NCBI GenBank assembly: GCA_030248195.1
Contig: JASAND010015667.1
Location: 1 to 64,000 of the forward strand
Length of the DNA: 64,000 bases
Source of the DNA: Trissonchulus latispiculum
Taxonomy: Eukaryota > Nematoda > Enoplea > Enoplida > Ironidae
Reading direction: 5' to 3'
Part shown: positions 47,533-58,400 of the stretch, one piece after another
How the letters are laid out: each line of letters begins with the position of its first letter
Position numbering within the stretch: position 1 is the first letter of the stretch
Notes under the pieces: generated by a model
Databases searched by the model: none
What the model saw: the letters and a program-made list of their open reading frames with translations, nothing else
Told to the model about the DNA's origin: nothing
Translations under genes and position numbers: made by a program

Positions 47533-47691
47533 ATGGAGTTAATTAGAGAAGGTGACCTATCTTTACATATGCAGCTCAAGGAGCCACTCACTTCAAACCC
47601 AAAAAGTGTGGAAATAATCATATATGGAGAATTTGATAACTTAATCTACATCGATCAAAATCGGACTCCATATTTTGACTACGCAATATGA
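47533..47691 (+). CDS. Small ORF upstream of the protease
   Basis: A 52-codon frame (MELIREGDLSLHMQL start) whose stop TGA overlaps the protease ATG as ATGA at 47,688-47,691. No family is recognised. The tight overlap may be original gene layout or coincidence. Confidence 0.3.
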   Translation: MELIREGDLSLHMQLKEPLTSNPKSVEIIIYGEFDNLIYIDQNRTPYFDYAI

Positions 47692-48110
47692 ACAGTCCAG
47701 AGATTGCTGAAACTTTAAAAAGGGATCCTTTGGTAAAAAGATGCTTTCTGGGGGTATTCCCGAGTGATCAATTGCCTGTTGTGAAAAATAAACCTGCATG
47801 CTTTGTTCTCAACACTGATCCCGCAGTTGCCCCAGGACGGCACTGGATTGCAGTGTATTTTCATCACTATACGGAGTATTTTGATAGCTATGGATTGGAT
47901 CCTATAGAAGAATGTAAAGAAGCGTATAAAATTGACAAATTTAATTACTATGGTTTACAGGACTTTGATGCTATTGTATGTGGTGAATATTGAATTTATT
48001 TTTCAATACAAAGGCTGGGAGGTTGGAGTTTTGATGAAATTGTAGACTATTTGAGAAAAAGGAGCGAAAAGACTGATTCTATAGTGAAACAGTTTGTCGA
48101 TAGATTACAA
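47688..48110 (+). pseudogene. Polinton adenain-like cysteine protease, interrupted
   Basis: The open part, 47,688-47,993, has GRHWIAVYFHH with the catalytic His, EYFDSYG with the acidic residue and VCGEY with the expected catalytic Cys of the C5/Ulp1 clan. A TGA follows immediately after CGEY, where relatives often have a Cys. The same frame then continues with a family-like segment (GGWSFDEIVDYL) to about 48,110, so the break is a single nonsense codon. In the family the enzyme matures capsid proteins. Confidence 0.75.
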
Positions 48111-48132
48111 ATTTTTAAGCATTTCCCCACCT

Positions 48133-48556
48133 TGCAGACTTGTCAGCGCAGAGGCTATAAACATTCCCAATTTGGTATTGAAAGGCAAATTTGACTCAAA
48201 TCTTGACTTACTTTTACAATTCCGGGGGCAGTTTATAATCCTAGACGGTTTAGTGGCGCCATCTTTACTCTGAAACCTTGCACATTTTTGTTATTTTCAA
48301 CGGGAAACCTCGTATGTCTTGGAGCTAAATCAGAAGCAAATTTTGAACTTATCGGTAAAGGATTGTTTGTAACTTCGTTGTGTCCCTTCATCTGGGATAT
48401 GAAGTAGACCTGGAAGCTTTGTACGAAAAATTAAGAAACCTCTACACTAGTGCATGTTTAGAGCTAGAAATTTACAGTGGAATTATTTGGAAAATGAAAG
48501 GAGGTACTATTGGATTGTTTCATAACGGAAAAGTTTTCATTGTTGGTTTTAAATAA
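48133..48556 (+). pseudogene. TATA-binding-protein-like gene in the Polinton, broken
   Basis: Segments in three frames give the two-repeat TBP-core pattern. Repeat 1: INIPNLVLKGKFDSNLDL, then after a frameshift near 48,235 YNPRRF, FSGAIFTL, LLFSTGNLVCLGAKSE. Repeat 2: LGYEVDL-type text, SACLELEIYSGIIWKMKGG, then HNGKVFIVGFK and the stop at 48,554-48,556. The known TBP landmarks (N-P-RF, GK-VC-GAKSE, G-I--M, F-GK---G-K) are in order. Length (about 140 codons) is somewhat short of a 180-residue TBP core. The inner part is single copy; the second half is in the TIR and repeated on the left. Confidence 0.65.
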
Positions 48557-48634
48557 TCAATGAGATGCATATAACCTGGTGTGCGAGGTGTGTGATATGT
48601 GTTATGTTTTGAAAAAATAAAGAAAAAAGAAAAA

Positions 48635-48691
48635 ACCGTAACAGCTGTCGTAAGCTGTCTGATGAGGCTCTGTGGCGGTTGCCGAAACGGT
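48635..48691 (+). ncRNA. Type III hammerhead ribozyme motif, right copy
   Basis: Stem III ACCGT (48,635-48,639) with ACGGT (48,687-48,691, its A shared with core GAAA); A at 48,640 precedes the predicted cleavage site. Stem I is ACAGCT-gtcgta-AGCTGT (48,641-48,658), then core CTGATGA (48,659-48,665), stem II GGC (48,666-48,668) with GCC (48,681-48,683), and core GAAA (48,684-48,687). All invariant hammerhead residues are present. It lies 79 nt after the TBP-like stop, with AATAAA (48,616-48,621) between. Confidence 0.75.
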
Positions 48692-48963
48692 GTAAGGTTC
48701 TCTCTTAGATTTCTATGTTCCCAAAAGATTAGCTCCCCAAACTTTTATTACATAATTGAAAATATGATATGAAACTGGGAAACATGTTGTATTCAGCGTT
48801 TCTCCTCCTTTTCATTACACAAGTTTGCATAAGGAAAATGTAGCTGTATTCTAGAATTACGTTCTATATGTATGAGCTATGTTACAAAATAGCACACATA
48901 AAAACATTCAGATGTAAGATTTCTTAACTCAGTTTTTACTCGTTTTCTACTCAGTTTAAGTAA

Positions 48964-49142
48964 TCGATCACGTGTAGGGCTTAAAGCCTTGAAGGGCCGG
49001 CCCCCCTTCCACGGATGTAGTCATCATTTGAGGTGACACTCCTGGCTCTACGGCTGTGTATCCGGGGATGAGCACCGGCACCCCTTGTCCCTGAAGCAGG
49101 GATGGAGATATTCTCCAGGGGTCACCTTTACCTTTACCTTTA
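48964..49142 (+). mobile_element. Probable LINE or SINE 3'-end fragment
   Basis: Part of the insertion in the right Polinton TIR. GC-rich text ends in three copies of CTTTAC (49,124-49,142), like a short simple-repeat retroposon tail. Insertion edges duplicate at most TA or TAA of the target. Superfamily not assignable. Confidence 0.4.
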
Positions 49143-49600
49143 CGATAAGGGCGGAACGCGATGCAAGTTAATTAATAAACTCCGCAGGTCAGACCTGCGG
49201 AATTTATTAATCACGCAAGTCCAAGGTCCACCCTGCGTGATTAATGAATTCCGCATGCCACACATGCGGAATTTATTAATCACGCAAGTCAGCCCCGCGT
49301 GATTAATGAATTCCGCAGGTATGACTTGCGTGATTCATTAATCACGCAGGATTTCTTGTTAGAATTAATCTTTTACTGCTATGTTTAACGCGTAAATTTG
49401 TTAAAGTTTTTACAGTTTTTTAATTAATGAATCGCGCAAGTCATACCTGCAGAATTCATTAATCACACAGGGCTGACTTGCGTGATTAATGAATTCCGCA
49501 GGTGTGGCATGCGGAATTCATTAATCACGCAGGGTGGACTTGCGTGATTAATGAATTCCGCAGGTCTGAAGCTGCATCGCGTTCCGCCCTTATCGTGATA
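49143..49600. mobile_element. Foldback element with nested CCGCAGGT / ATTAATCACGC palindromes
   Basis: Outer tips ACGATAAGGGCGGAACGCGA and the inverse face each other. Each roughly 190-bp arm is built from alternating units TTAATCACGCA and GAATTCCGCA in both orientations. A 70-bp loop (about 49,350-49,420) lies between the arms. It is non-coding; the short ORF at 49,102-49,302 is a by-product. Confidence 0.75.
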
Positions 49601-49931
49601 GACCCATAAATACAGCTTTCAGTCCTTTACAGTAATAACTACACTTATAGCTTAGAAGAACATTTCTGTAAGTTAATATCATAGTAATATTTCATTAGGC
49701 TGTTATCTAGAAAGCTTCATAATTTCAGATGGTATTTCTTAAAGACCTATTGAGCAAATTGCGCACTGATTGGCCCATTGACTTAAAAGTCTTCTGACGC
49801 AAAATCTTGGTTGAAACCATTGAAATGATTTGGAAAGTAAGAACTTGAAAGTTGGTAAATGTATATATATCTCAATAATATTTATTCACTGCATTCATTA
49901 CAGTTAATAACTAGACGAAAGAAAACTGTAA

Positions 49932-50722
49932 TAGCTGTAATGTAATAACTGTAAAGCTCGTAATAGCGGCTTCGCTTTTGATCACTGGGCGCTCCGTCGG
50001 CGATACTTAAATTTTTCACTTGAACCGGGCCAAAACGCTTGGAGAGTATGCCCCGGCAGACGGCAGTTTCTCCCTTAACAAGCAGATTTCTTAGCTTGGT
50101 CGGGGGACGGCAGAACAACTTGACTTTAAAATTTAGGCCACTTAGAAAGAGTTCGTGTTTTCTGATGATGGCACTTCCCTTAACGCCTTTGTTAATCTTG
50201 CCATACATTCCTTATGGCAACTGTACCTTGCAGCAACGCCTGGGTCACTGGCTTGGCATGCTTTAAATTATATTTATATTATATTAATTTTGTTTGCTTG
50301 ACATAACTTATATTCAGCTTTACGTTCGCCGGGCCGTCGAGCCTCGGCCTCGACAGATGTCACAATGAGCCCCGTTTTCTACATTTCCCTTCTACTTCAT
50401 GAATGTTTCTAAATTTCTTGTTTACTCACGTCCCTTTGAGAGAGAATTTTATTATTAATCAGGGGTCGTCTGGGTCATTCCCTTTACGCAGAATTTCATT
50501 ACAGAAATATACAATTAGGTCTCGTAGACGAAAGTAGAAGCAGTTCATAAGTTCATACCTACCTTGGGGCGCAAGGTATCCTAATAGAAGTCTTAAGTAA
50601 GCATTAAATTAGCATAACCTAATAAATTTATTGAATAGACACAAACTTTATTTATTTGTAGTTAGATATCAATCTACATTCTTACAATCTGAGTCATATA
50701 ACTGATAACTTGATTATATATA

Positions 50723-50776
<54 letters not shown>

Positions 50777-51440
50777 TTCTGCCTCTTAAAACACTTAACA
50801 CTCAATACTGTACACACATTCCTTTCTGAAACTGGATTTTATCTCTTCAAATGATTTCTGTCGCCACCTGTCTATATTATTTTGTCAATCTCTAGTTCAA
50901 GATTTGTTACGTTAAAAATTAAAAGACACCGCCCTCGTTTTTGTATGTTGCGATAAATTCTTAGCGCAAATTAAAGGAGGAATTCTATAAAGACAGTATT
51001 AACGAGGACAGGTGAGAAGGAGACGCTAGGCTGGAAGGACAGAGCAATGATCACTTTATAAACCGATTTTCCGTGTAACAGTTGCCTTTTTCTCAGAGAA
51101 GTGTATTGACCATAAATGTGCAGCAGTGACCTCTCTGGGAGTGAGGTTGCAGGAGGGGGGCCAAATGTAAGTTGGAGGAGGGTGGAAGGAGATGAGTGAA
51201 GAATGGGGATTGTTGGCTACTTATGTTTCTGTAAAGGCTGGCCATGTCTATAACTAGCTGTCTTGGGCAGGTTGTCTGAGGAAATTGGAGACGACCAAGC
51301 ACATATTGCCTAAGACAATTTCCCACATAGTAAGCCTTAGGTAATTGGATCTGAGCAAGCAGCTGTCTATTTTGCATGTTTTCAGAACAAACCACGGGCG
51401 CCCACCATTTTGAGAAAACAAGCGCTATGCGTATGATGAA
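49932..51440. other. Intergenic DNA with (TA)n block
   Basis: A (TA)n microsatellite lies at about 50,718-50,774. A minus-strand ORF (49,882-50,208, including CRPPTKLRNLLVKGETAVC) begins beyond the Polinton edge and is more GC-rich than the surroundings; it could be the remnant of a retroelement or host exon, but I cannot assign it. Confidence 0.35.
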
Positions 51441-51479
51441 TCTGGTTGTTAATACATTTCACGAGAACTTGTCTATACA

Positions 51480-53170
51480 TTAGCAAGGAGTTCTTTGCCT
51501 TTCTCCATTATTATGGACGCCCAACTGATGGCAGAGGAAAGCACTACGTTATTGTGTACATTCGAGGAATTGAACAGGACAAAAACAATGATGACGTTGT
51601 CGTTCGGAGGCGACTCGTTATATACCTGAACAAGTTAATCGAACTTGGTATGGATGGGGACGCCAGTGCTTACACGGATGCACTAAAAATTCCGTTGCAG
51701 AAGAGATACAAACAAAGGTCAGCTTTGAACGCTATGTTAAAATCATCTTGTAGGGTTTGGATCTGATGGGATAAGTGTAATGATAGGAAGGCAGTCTGGC
51801 TTGTTCACCAAATTAAGTGAATATGCTGGGCGCCAAGTGTATTCAGTTTTACCTGGCTCACAGACGGCAACAGGCTTGTGCACAGGCAGCAACAGGCGTG
51901 CCTGGAGAGATGAACGGAATTTCCAAAGAACTGAAGACTATAAATTCTGTCTACACCTTTTACAAAAACAGGGGTCAACCGGAGAAAAGGCCGTTTACGA
52001 CAGCTCCGTAACGCACGTCTTGGCTGTTTTGAAAATCCTGTAGGTTTGCACAAGTTTGCTATTATTCATCATTTTGTTTGCACTGGCAGAATTGGTATAG
52101 CTTGATTTCTTCTACTGCAGGTCTCTCCTTTCGCTGAAGCATACTTTGCTTTAAATTTCCTTCCTTCCCTGGCGAAAGACGTGGAGGAAGTCTACTACGA
52201 CTATTCCCAAATTTTTAAATTTCGTTGATTATCATCTGAAAACGCAGCTATTTCTAGAGTAAGAAAATATTACAACTTGTTGGTCAAACCAAAATAGAAA
52301 AATAAATAAAACTGTCAAAGAAGCAAAAAGGGGTATTATGGTGGAGATACCGCCACTTCGTTTTTCTGACATTCGTTTTAAATGCTTTGCTGTTGGTATC
52401 TACAAAACTTCAAAAAACAACTAAAATTTTAATTGGAAAACTGTTCTATTCTTTAATTTAAGGGAATGCTTCAGCGAAAGGAGAGACCTGCAGTAGAAGA
52501 AATCAAGCTATGCCAATCTTGTCAATGCAAATGAAATGATGAATAGTAGTAAACCTGTGCGAACCTACAGAATTTTGAAAACAGCCAAGACGTACGTTGA
52601 GGAGACAATTCTGATGGAAAATACTCCAAGACCGTTAACCGTTAACTGAAGTCTGTACTTAATTCTTAGGCTGAGGAGCTCGATGCATATTTCCCAATAC
52701 CTGATTTAAATGACTTTGACATCTTCCATCTTTCGAATTTGCCTTCTAATGAACAAGCAGTCTCATCGAGTGACACTGTTGTAGCAACAGCTTGATCGAC
52801 AGCCACTTTTGGCTTGGATGTTGATTCAACGAATTCAACGATTCATGGATGGAATGCAGCGCTTTCAGAAATTGTCACATCTCTCTTGATTTTGAAAGAT
52901 TCAGAAAAAGTTCAGCTTTGGAACTTTACAGCCAATTCCTTGCTAGCACTGAGGTTCCATGGGGAAATAGTGTGAAACAGTTTGTAAGGACATTGCATGT
53001 ATGGCCTAATGTTCAGCTTATGCTGAAACAGGATTTTCAGTTTTGAAATATGCTAAATATGATCACAGATCTCAATTTGGAATGGCGATGCTTAACACAT
53101 TGCTGCTTATCCAGTTTAATGGTTCACCTGATAAGGGCAATTTTTGGGCAATTTATTTTGCTCGGCTTTG
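51480..53170 (+). pseudogene. hAT-type transposase (KIAA1586-like), decayed
   Basis: Fragments in different frames follow the order of hAT-derived proteins. Around 51,750-51,820: GFGSDGISVMIGRQSGLFTK (the family's SDG-SVM-GR-SG motif). Around 51,850-52,000: a His-Arg helix region with EMNGISKELKTINSVYTFYK. At 53,010-53,160: AYAETGFSVLKYAK and LLLIQFNGSPDKGNFW, like the C-terminal dimerisation region. The upstream ORF at 51,446-51,766 may be its N-terminal part. Several stops, frameshifts and an inverted duplication (52,005-52,600) break it. No terminal repeats were recognised. Confidence 0.6.
52005..52600. repeat. Inverted duplication inside the hAT pseudogene
   Basis: About 135 bp at 52,005-52,142 returns as its reverse complement at 52,466-52,600, separated by about 325 bp (shared: GGTCTCTCCTTTCGCTGAAG and its complement). 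The copies are nearly identical, so the event is recent. Confidence 0.8.
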
Positions 53171-53194
53171 ACAGTCTACTGACTGGACACAGGT

Positions 53195-53525
53195 GGACAA
53201 GGGGGGGAAATTTCCCCCCCCTCGGCGAAGTCGCCCACAAGGGGTCGCGAAATTACTCCCACAAGGGGTAAGAAAAATTGGGTTTTACGACTAAAATTTC
53301 CAAAAAGTTTCCGGCTTTGCCGGAAATTTTCTCTTATAAGCACTAATTTTTGCTAAAAAACGTCCGAAAATCGTGTTTTAGCTAAAAAGTAGCTGTTTTT
53401 TGTTAAAAATGGCGAAAATCGCTTAAAAATTGCTTTCAAAAGTACCCCTAAGAAAAATCGCTCTCACAAGGGGTACCCAAATTTGCTTCCACAAGGGTCA
53501 GTGAAATTTGACCTCCCGTTCAGGT
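53195..53525. repeat. Degenerate repeat with ACAAGGGGT motifs
   Basis: CACAAGGGGT recurs four times between 53,235 and 53,500, with a hairpin GGGGGGAAATTTCCCCCC at 53,203-53,220 and CCGGCTTTGCCGGAAA. Similar text occurs at 20.1-20.2 kb. Confidence 0.45.
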
Positions 53526-53529
53526 ATGC

Positions 53530-54930
53530 TACTGGACATATTCTATCAGACTCGGCTGAGCAAAATCTTCCGCGCAGAAATTTACAAACCGCTGAAAATA
53601 CGTTCGAACAAGACATGGATTACGCGTTCGTCTAACATACAAACATTACATATTAACAGCTGCTAGAGGATTTTTACTTTACTATGTTCAAGGAACGATA
53701 AGCGCCAAAGAGCCTTTTAAGCAATTACGTCTGATAAATAAAGCCAAGTTGTGACAGACTACATAGTAAAGGTATTTGCCTCTAGCAAAAAATAATAACG
53801 TGTTGGTCTATTTGTGTGCTCAGTAAAATTAATAAAATAGGTTTAATTTTCAATACACTAAAATATTCAATATTCAATAAAATTCGGCCTGGGGGTGAAA
53901 CCACCCGCCCCAAGCACATGTCTTGTATTTACTGTTGGGTTTTTTAAACCTCTCAGCAGGAAGTCATCCTAGCCCAGCCGTGAATTTACATATACTTACT
54001 TGATATAAATTCAATAAATCCGAAATGTCATCAGTGGATCTTAATAGAGCAATGGTTCACAGTAATAATAATAAGCACTGCCTAACAACTTCCAGTGTCA
54101 ATGGCATAGAGTATAAACGTAAATATAAGTAGTCCTTGTGACATTGCCATTGCATTGACAGCATGTGCAGTCTCTGGAATTAACTTAATACAACATTATG
54201 TAGTCTGTCTTCTTAGCGCATAGGGCTTAAGTAAAATAGGAGAAATTTCATTCAATAGCTTAGTCTGCTTGAACCTTTTGCTTAATTAAATTGCTCTAAC
54301 GCAATGCTTTCGGATTGCACTTCTACTATTCGCTTTTCTTTGCTTTTAGATGCTTAGTTTGCCATCGCTAGTCGCTTTCCAAGGTTCACAGGATGCCCAC
54401 TCCAATATGTTTGCTGTCGCCACCGCCGTTCTATGTGTTGCTTTGACTACTGTAGAGTAGGCCTATCAGTATGTTCGGACTTGTCTGTTTGAGGATTATG
54501 AGCAGCAGCGCCGCATCCCCGAATGTGCTGCAGATGCACGAAGGTGCCAGATTCTTCGTCGCTGATTGAAGCAGAACCTGCAGAAGTGGCACTCCATTCG
54601 GTTATTCATTTTGAAAGACATGCTGTTCTGCAAGTTTCGACGGAACGAAAAGTTGAGCCGATCGCTTTTGGCAAATAAAATTATACCCTTTTTGAAACCA
54701 CTAAGATAAGTACTGGGGTGCCGGTTTGACCAAAACGGATATCCTATTTTGGTGCAGCCGTCATCTGCCAGGCCGTAATGGTATGGACCATTTCCTCATG
54801 GAAGTGAGGGATATGCTGCCGGTGCCGGTAAATACCCTAAATTTTTTAGTGATGGATTCCCCAACTTAGCTCTTAAACCGCAGGAAGTGATCCTATTATC
54901 ATTAGTATTCTTATCCTATAATTCCGTCTT
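53530..54930. other. Intergenic DNA without recognised gene
   Basis: AT-rich, moderately GC-rich at 54,490-54,640. No convincing frame or repeat. Confidence 0.3.
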
Positions 54931-54936
54931 TCCTCT

Positions 54937-55359
54937 ATGAGTTGTTTTTTCTGTTTCGTTGACGCAGGATTAGGCCTGCTTTCTGAAATTCTACCAAAAT
55001 CTGAACTGTGCGTTAATCTGTGCTTGAGTCGCTGGGTTTCATGGCTGATTATGACAGTCATGACATTACGGCCAGGGTCCTCACAAACTAAAGCAGAGCT
55101 AGACATAGACAGTTTTAATCCATTTGGTTCGGGTTGGGTTGGACATCAGGTATCATTGCCAGCAATTTCGGACAGATGTTGGTATGGTCTTTTGTGTGTC
55201 CTGATTATATTGGATTGTGCTCATTTTATACCATTATTATATGGTCATCTTGCAGCATTCCTACATTTGCAACGCTACAACCCAAACATTAAAGATATAA
55301 ATGACATCCGAAGAAAACACGAACCCTTTCTATTGTTCTGCAGGAAACAGTTGCCATAA
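54937..55359 (+). CDS. Unrecognised ORF with a hydrophobic segment
   Basis: 140 codons from ATG to TAA. One long hydrophobic stretch at about residues 78-112 (GLLCVLIILDCAHFIPLLYG) could be a membrane helix, followed by a charged tail (NPNIKDINDIRRKHEPFLLF). No homology recognised, no intron evidence and no neighbouring gene. It may be chance. Confidence 0.2.
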   Translation: MSCFFCFVDAGLGLLSEILPKSELCVNLCLSRWVSWLIMTVMTLRPGSSQTKAELDIDSFNPFGSGWVGHQVSLPAISDRCWYGLLCVLIILDCAHFIPLLYGHLAAFLHLQRYNPNIKDINDIRRKHEPFLLFCRKQLP

Positions 55360-58300
55360 AGGACATATGGCAGGATTAACAAAGGCAATCAGTGTAACAC
55401 TACACTAGAAAATACGAAAAGAAAACCGAGAGCTGAAAATTTTCAGTGTAAATTTCACCATCGTCTGACAGCTGTCTCTTTTATATAAGGGAGTGCAAAA
55501 ACCTTCAGCATTTCGCAGGGCGGGGTTTAGCAGCAGCCAGCCGATGTGCGTTATCAGTCCATGGAATCAATGATCTATACAACCAGCTGCTACATAACGA
55601 AATCAGTAGCGACATTAGCAATCCAACGACGAACGATGGAATCACAAGCACAAGCCATAGCAAAAAGTCTTTGCATGTAAACATCGTTCGTAACATGCAT
55701 CATGTATGCGAAACTATTTCCAGTAATTCCAATGGAAGAGTTATTACTTTTGCTGTAACGAGCGCGGAAGCCGACGACACCGGCGAAAGCAACGTAAACG
55801 ATGCCTACGTGTGGGCGTCCAGTCGTGTTTCCTCCCGCTGTACTGTACAAAGTCTAAATCTACTTGAATGATAAAACCGTGTTGAGTACTATCGTATAGG
55901 TAAAGTCTAAATTACAACGATTTGTTTATGTAACTTGTGCTGTATTGTAGCGTATTATCTATAATCTATGTAAAAATACATTATTATTATTATTATTACA
56001 TCATTAACTATTAACCATTAACTATTAAACATCACTTGAATGGCAACAAATTATCTAGATGTTTCCACTGTTGGCTAATGTGTCGGCATTATTCTTCAGC
56101 TGACAGCCTACCACTTGTTTGTTTTGTTGTAATCTTAGTTTGATTAATTGCTGTGTTAAATAAGGATTAAACGCTGCATCTATTTAACAAAATCTGCAGT
56201 TTTAAAGTATAACGTAAATTTAAATGTATAATGTAAATGTAAAGTTTGTATGCGACAGGTATATTTTATACTTATTTATTGCTACCTTTACAGACTTAAA
56301 TTTAATCAAGTGCAACATTTGCTATTTTTTAATTCAAGGCGTCTGACCAAACCAACGATTGGCCATGGAGGATGCCGTTGGCCAGGCTCCACTGGATGCC
56401 ATAGCCCACGCCGTGCAGCTGATGGGCTAGTCATGGGCCCTTCTCCAGAACAGATTGGAACCTTATCCGGAACAGAGATTCTCCGGATAGACTCGGATTG
56501 GACGTAAAATTTTTTAAATAAAAAAGCTTTTTTTGAATGTTGTGATTATGAAGCAGTAAATTTTATATAAATCAATTTAATCAGTTACCACTCAGTCAAG
56601 GGCAAATGTTCAATTTGTGATTGAATTAGCCTCATGTCAAAAATTGGTAGGTAATTTTCTAATAAAACATGAGAGAAACTAAACCCATCAACATTTATTA
56701 AGTATATTTTAAACACCTTCGTTTAAATCACTTGCAATAAAACCTTATTTGTCACTCACAACATCTGACTCACCAATTAAACATGCCGAGCTGTCAAAAT
56801 TTTGATGTGTACCTTTTCACAGAAAGTCTAATTTTTCCATAAATACACGATGACTTTAAACTGGATCTGCTCATTTTAAATTAGAGTGGAAAATTTTGAT
56901 GTATCATTTATTTCAAGATTCCTCGATTTAACCACAACCACCTCAATAAATTCTTTCGCGTCGTTAAACACTCAAAAATCGTGTCATTTCACAGAGCCAT
57001 TTTAAATTACTCACGCAGTCACAACCAAATTAAATCACTGCATTTAGTTCCCTTGCGCATACCCTTTTAATTATTAATCAAACATCTTTTTTCCTTTCAC
57101 TAACACATCAAAATTTATTTGTCTGTATTGCAGTCTACAATTTTCCACGTCATTAGTCACACATTTGTCCTTTTTTCCAAAATAGATTTCACTTTTCTAC
57201 ACAAGTCTAAACCTCATTCGAATATACACACTATATACAGATTTTAATTAGATTGACACTTAACACTCACTCTCAAATTTTTCACCAAGTACCTGCGGGG
57301 GCCCCTGATCTGTCAGAAGCATCGGGCGGAACAGAAGTAACAGGAATATCCAAAACCACAATCTGAAAACAAAATTTACACGCAATTACGCACGAAATTT
57401 AAACAGTCACAGGAATTATACGCTTGCCCAATAATTTTTTGAATTGGACAAGAGATTTGCGCAAACGTTTCTAAGTTTTGTTCACATTTAGACAGTCCCC
57501 TGCTGACAGAACATGTGTCTTGTTCATGTGATAGGTTGTCCTATCATAGGCATAACTTTCTCTCAGAAGTGAGAAAACAAAAGATTAACAGTATGGCCTT
57601 AATTTTTTGTCAACTACTGACATCATTTATGGTATACATCTTCAGTGCAAAGATTTTATTGAAAAGACATTTATAGCACTGGACGAGTTTAGTAAATAGC
57701 AGGCATTTTAAAATTATTCAATCAACTCAGACAAAGTCATATTGTTTCTTCTAATTCACCGCAAAGTAACTGAAACGTAATCCTGTTTCCTCTATAATTA
57801 CAAAAATTATTTAATCACCAGTTCATAACTAGTTCAGTAATGAGGCAGCAGCGAAGAATATAGGGAATTTACTTACCTTTTGTTTTCGTGGAGTTGATTG
57901 TTTAGTAACAGATGAATCAAGCAAAAAATAGGAACTTTTCAATGTAATCACAATTCACTAGCAGTCAAGTAATGACTTCTGTTAATACAAATTTAACAAA
58001 TCTTTTCCGGCTATAGGGCGTTACAATTAAACTAGAAACCCAGCTTTCTTTCAAATTTAACTAAGTTACGAATTTAATAGATCATGCTGCCTATTCTAAT
58101 TTAGGTTATGAAATTAGAAATGAATAAGGAAGTAGTATAGGAGACTTCAAATGGGAGCAGTTTGGGATCAAAAACCGGTTCCTTTTTTGGATCAACCCAG
58201 ACCTGTCAAAACTTGACACTTAACTGTCATTACCTGTCAATGACAAGAATTAATGACCTAATTAATGTTCTGGCTTAGCATCTGTCTGGTGAATTTAAAC

Positions 58301-58400
58301 TTGTGGTTAGACTATGGTCAATTATGTGTCCTACCATCTGCCCAATTGTGGACTTAGTGCTTAGTGCCTACCATCTGTTCAATTCTTGTGAATGTAATTT
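55360..58400. other. AT-rich intergenic DNA
   Basis: Contains an (ATT)n block at about 55,980-55,998 and a GC-richer patch at 56,335-56,505 with some resemblance to the retroposon at 45.45-45.85 kb (GCGTCTGACCAA). Small ORFs near 55.5-55.9 kb overlap on both strands and have no family. No gene is supported. Confidence 0.3.

Larger units (their letters stand above)
44407..49931. mobile_element. Degenerate Maverick/Polinton (adintovirus-like) element
   Basis: About 5.5 kb between long inverted repeats. Gene order: TIR with partial TBP-like gene (minus), major capsid (minus, split), minor capsid (minus), small ORF and adenain-like protease (plus), TBP-like gene running into the right TIR (plus). 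Protein-primed DNA polymerase, retroviral-type integrase and packaging ATPase were not found, so it is internally deleted; full elements are 15-20 kb. Every larger frame is broken by stops, frameshifts or insertions. Two younger insertions sit in it (45,454-45,850 and about 48,964-49,607). The combination of double-jelly-roll capsid, penton and C5-type protease identifies the class. Confidence 0.8.
48330..49931. repeat. Right terminal inverted repeat of the Polinton, interrupted
   Basis: Inverse of 44,407-45,215. It is longer because of a roughly 640-bp insertion at 48,964-49,607 and about 150 bp at 48,790-48,955 with no counterpart on the left. It ends CGAAAGAAAACTGTAA. Confidence 0.8.

Noticed and set aside
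49882..50208. ORF with CRPPTKLRNLLVKG, reminiscent of a Penelope or LINE segment
   Set aside because: Similarity too short; no reverse transcriptase or endonuclease motif; kept only as a note in the intergenic entry.
54480..54730. Possible Harbinger-type transposase start
   Set aside because: A few residues resemble the family (FRRNEKLSRS then PFLKP) but frames break and no catalytic motif is visible.
55505..55871. Overlapping ORFs on both strands, one with a hydrophobic helix, after a TATATAA
   Set aside because: No homology, short, and overlapping frames; chance is the simplest explanation.
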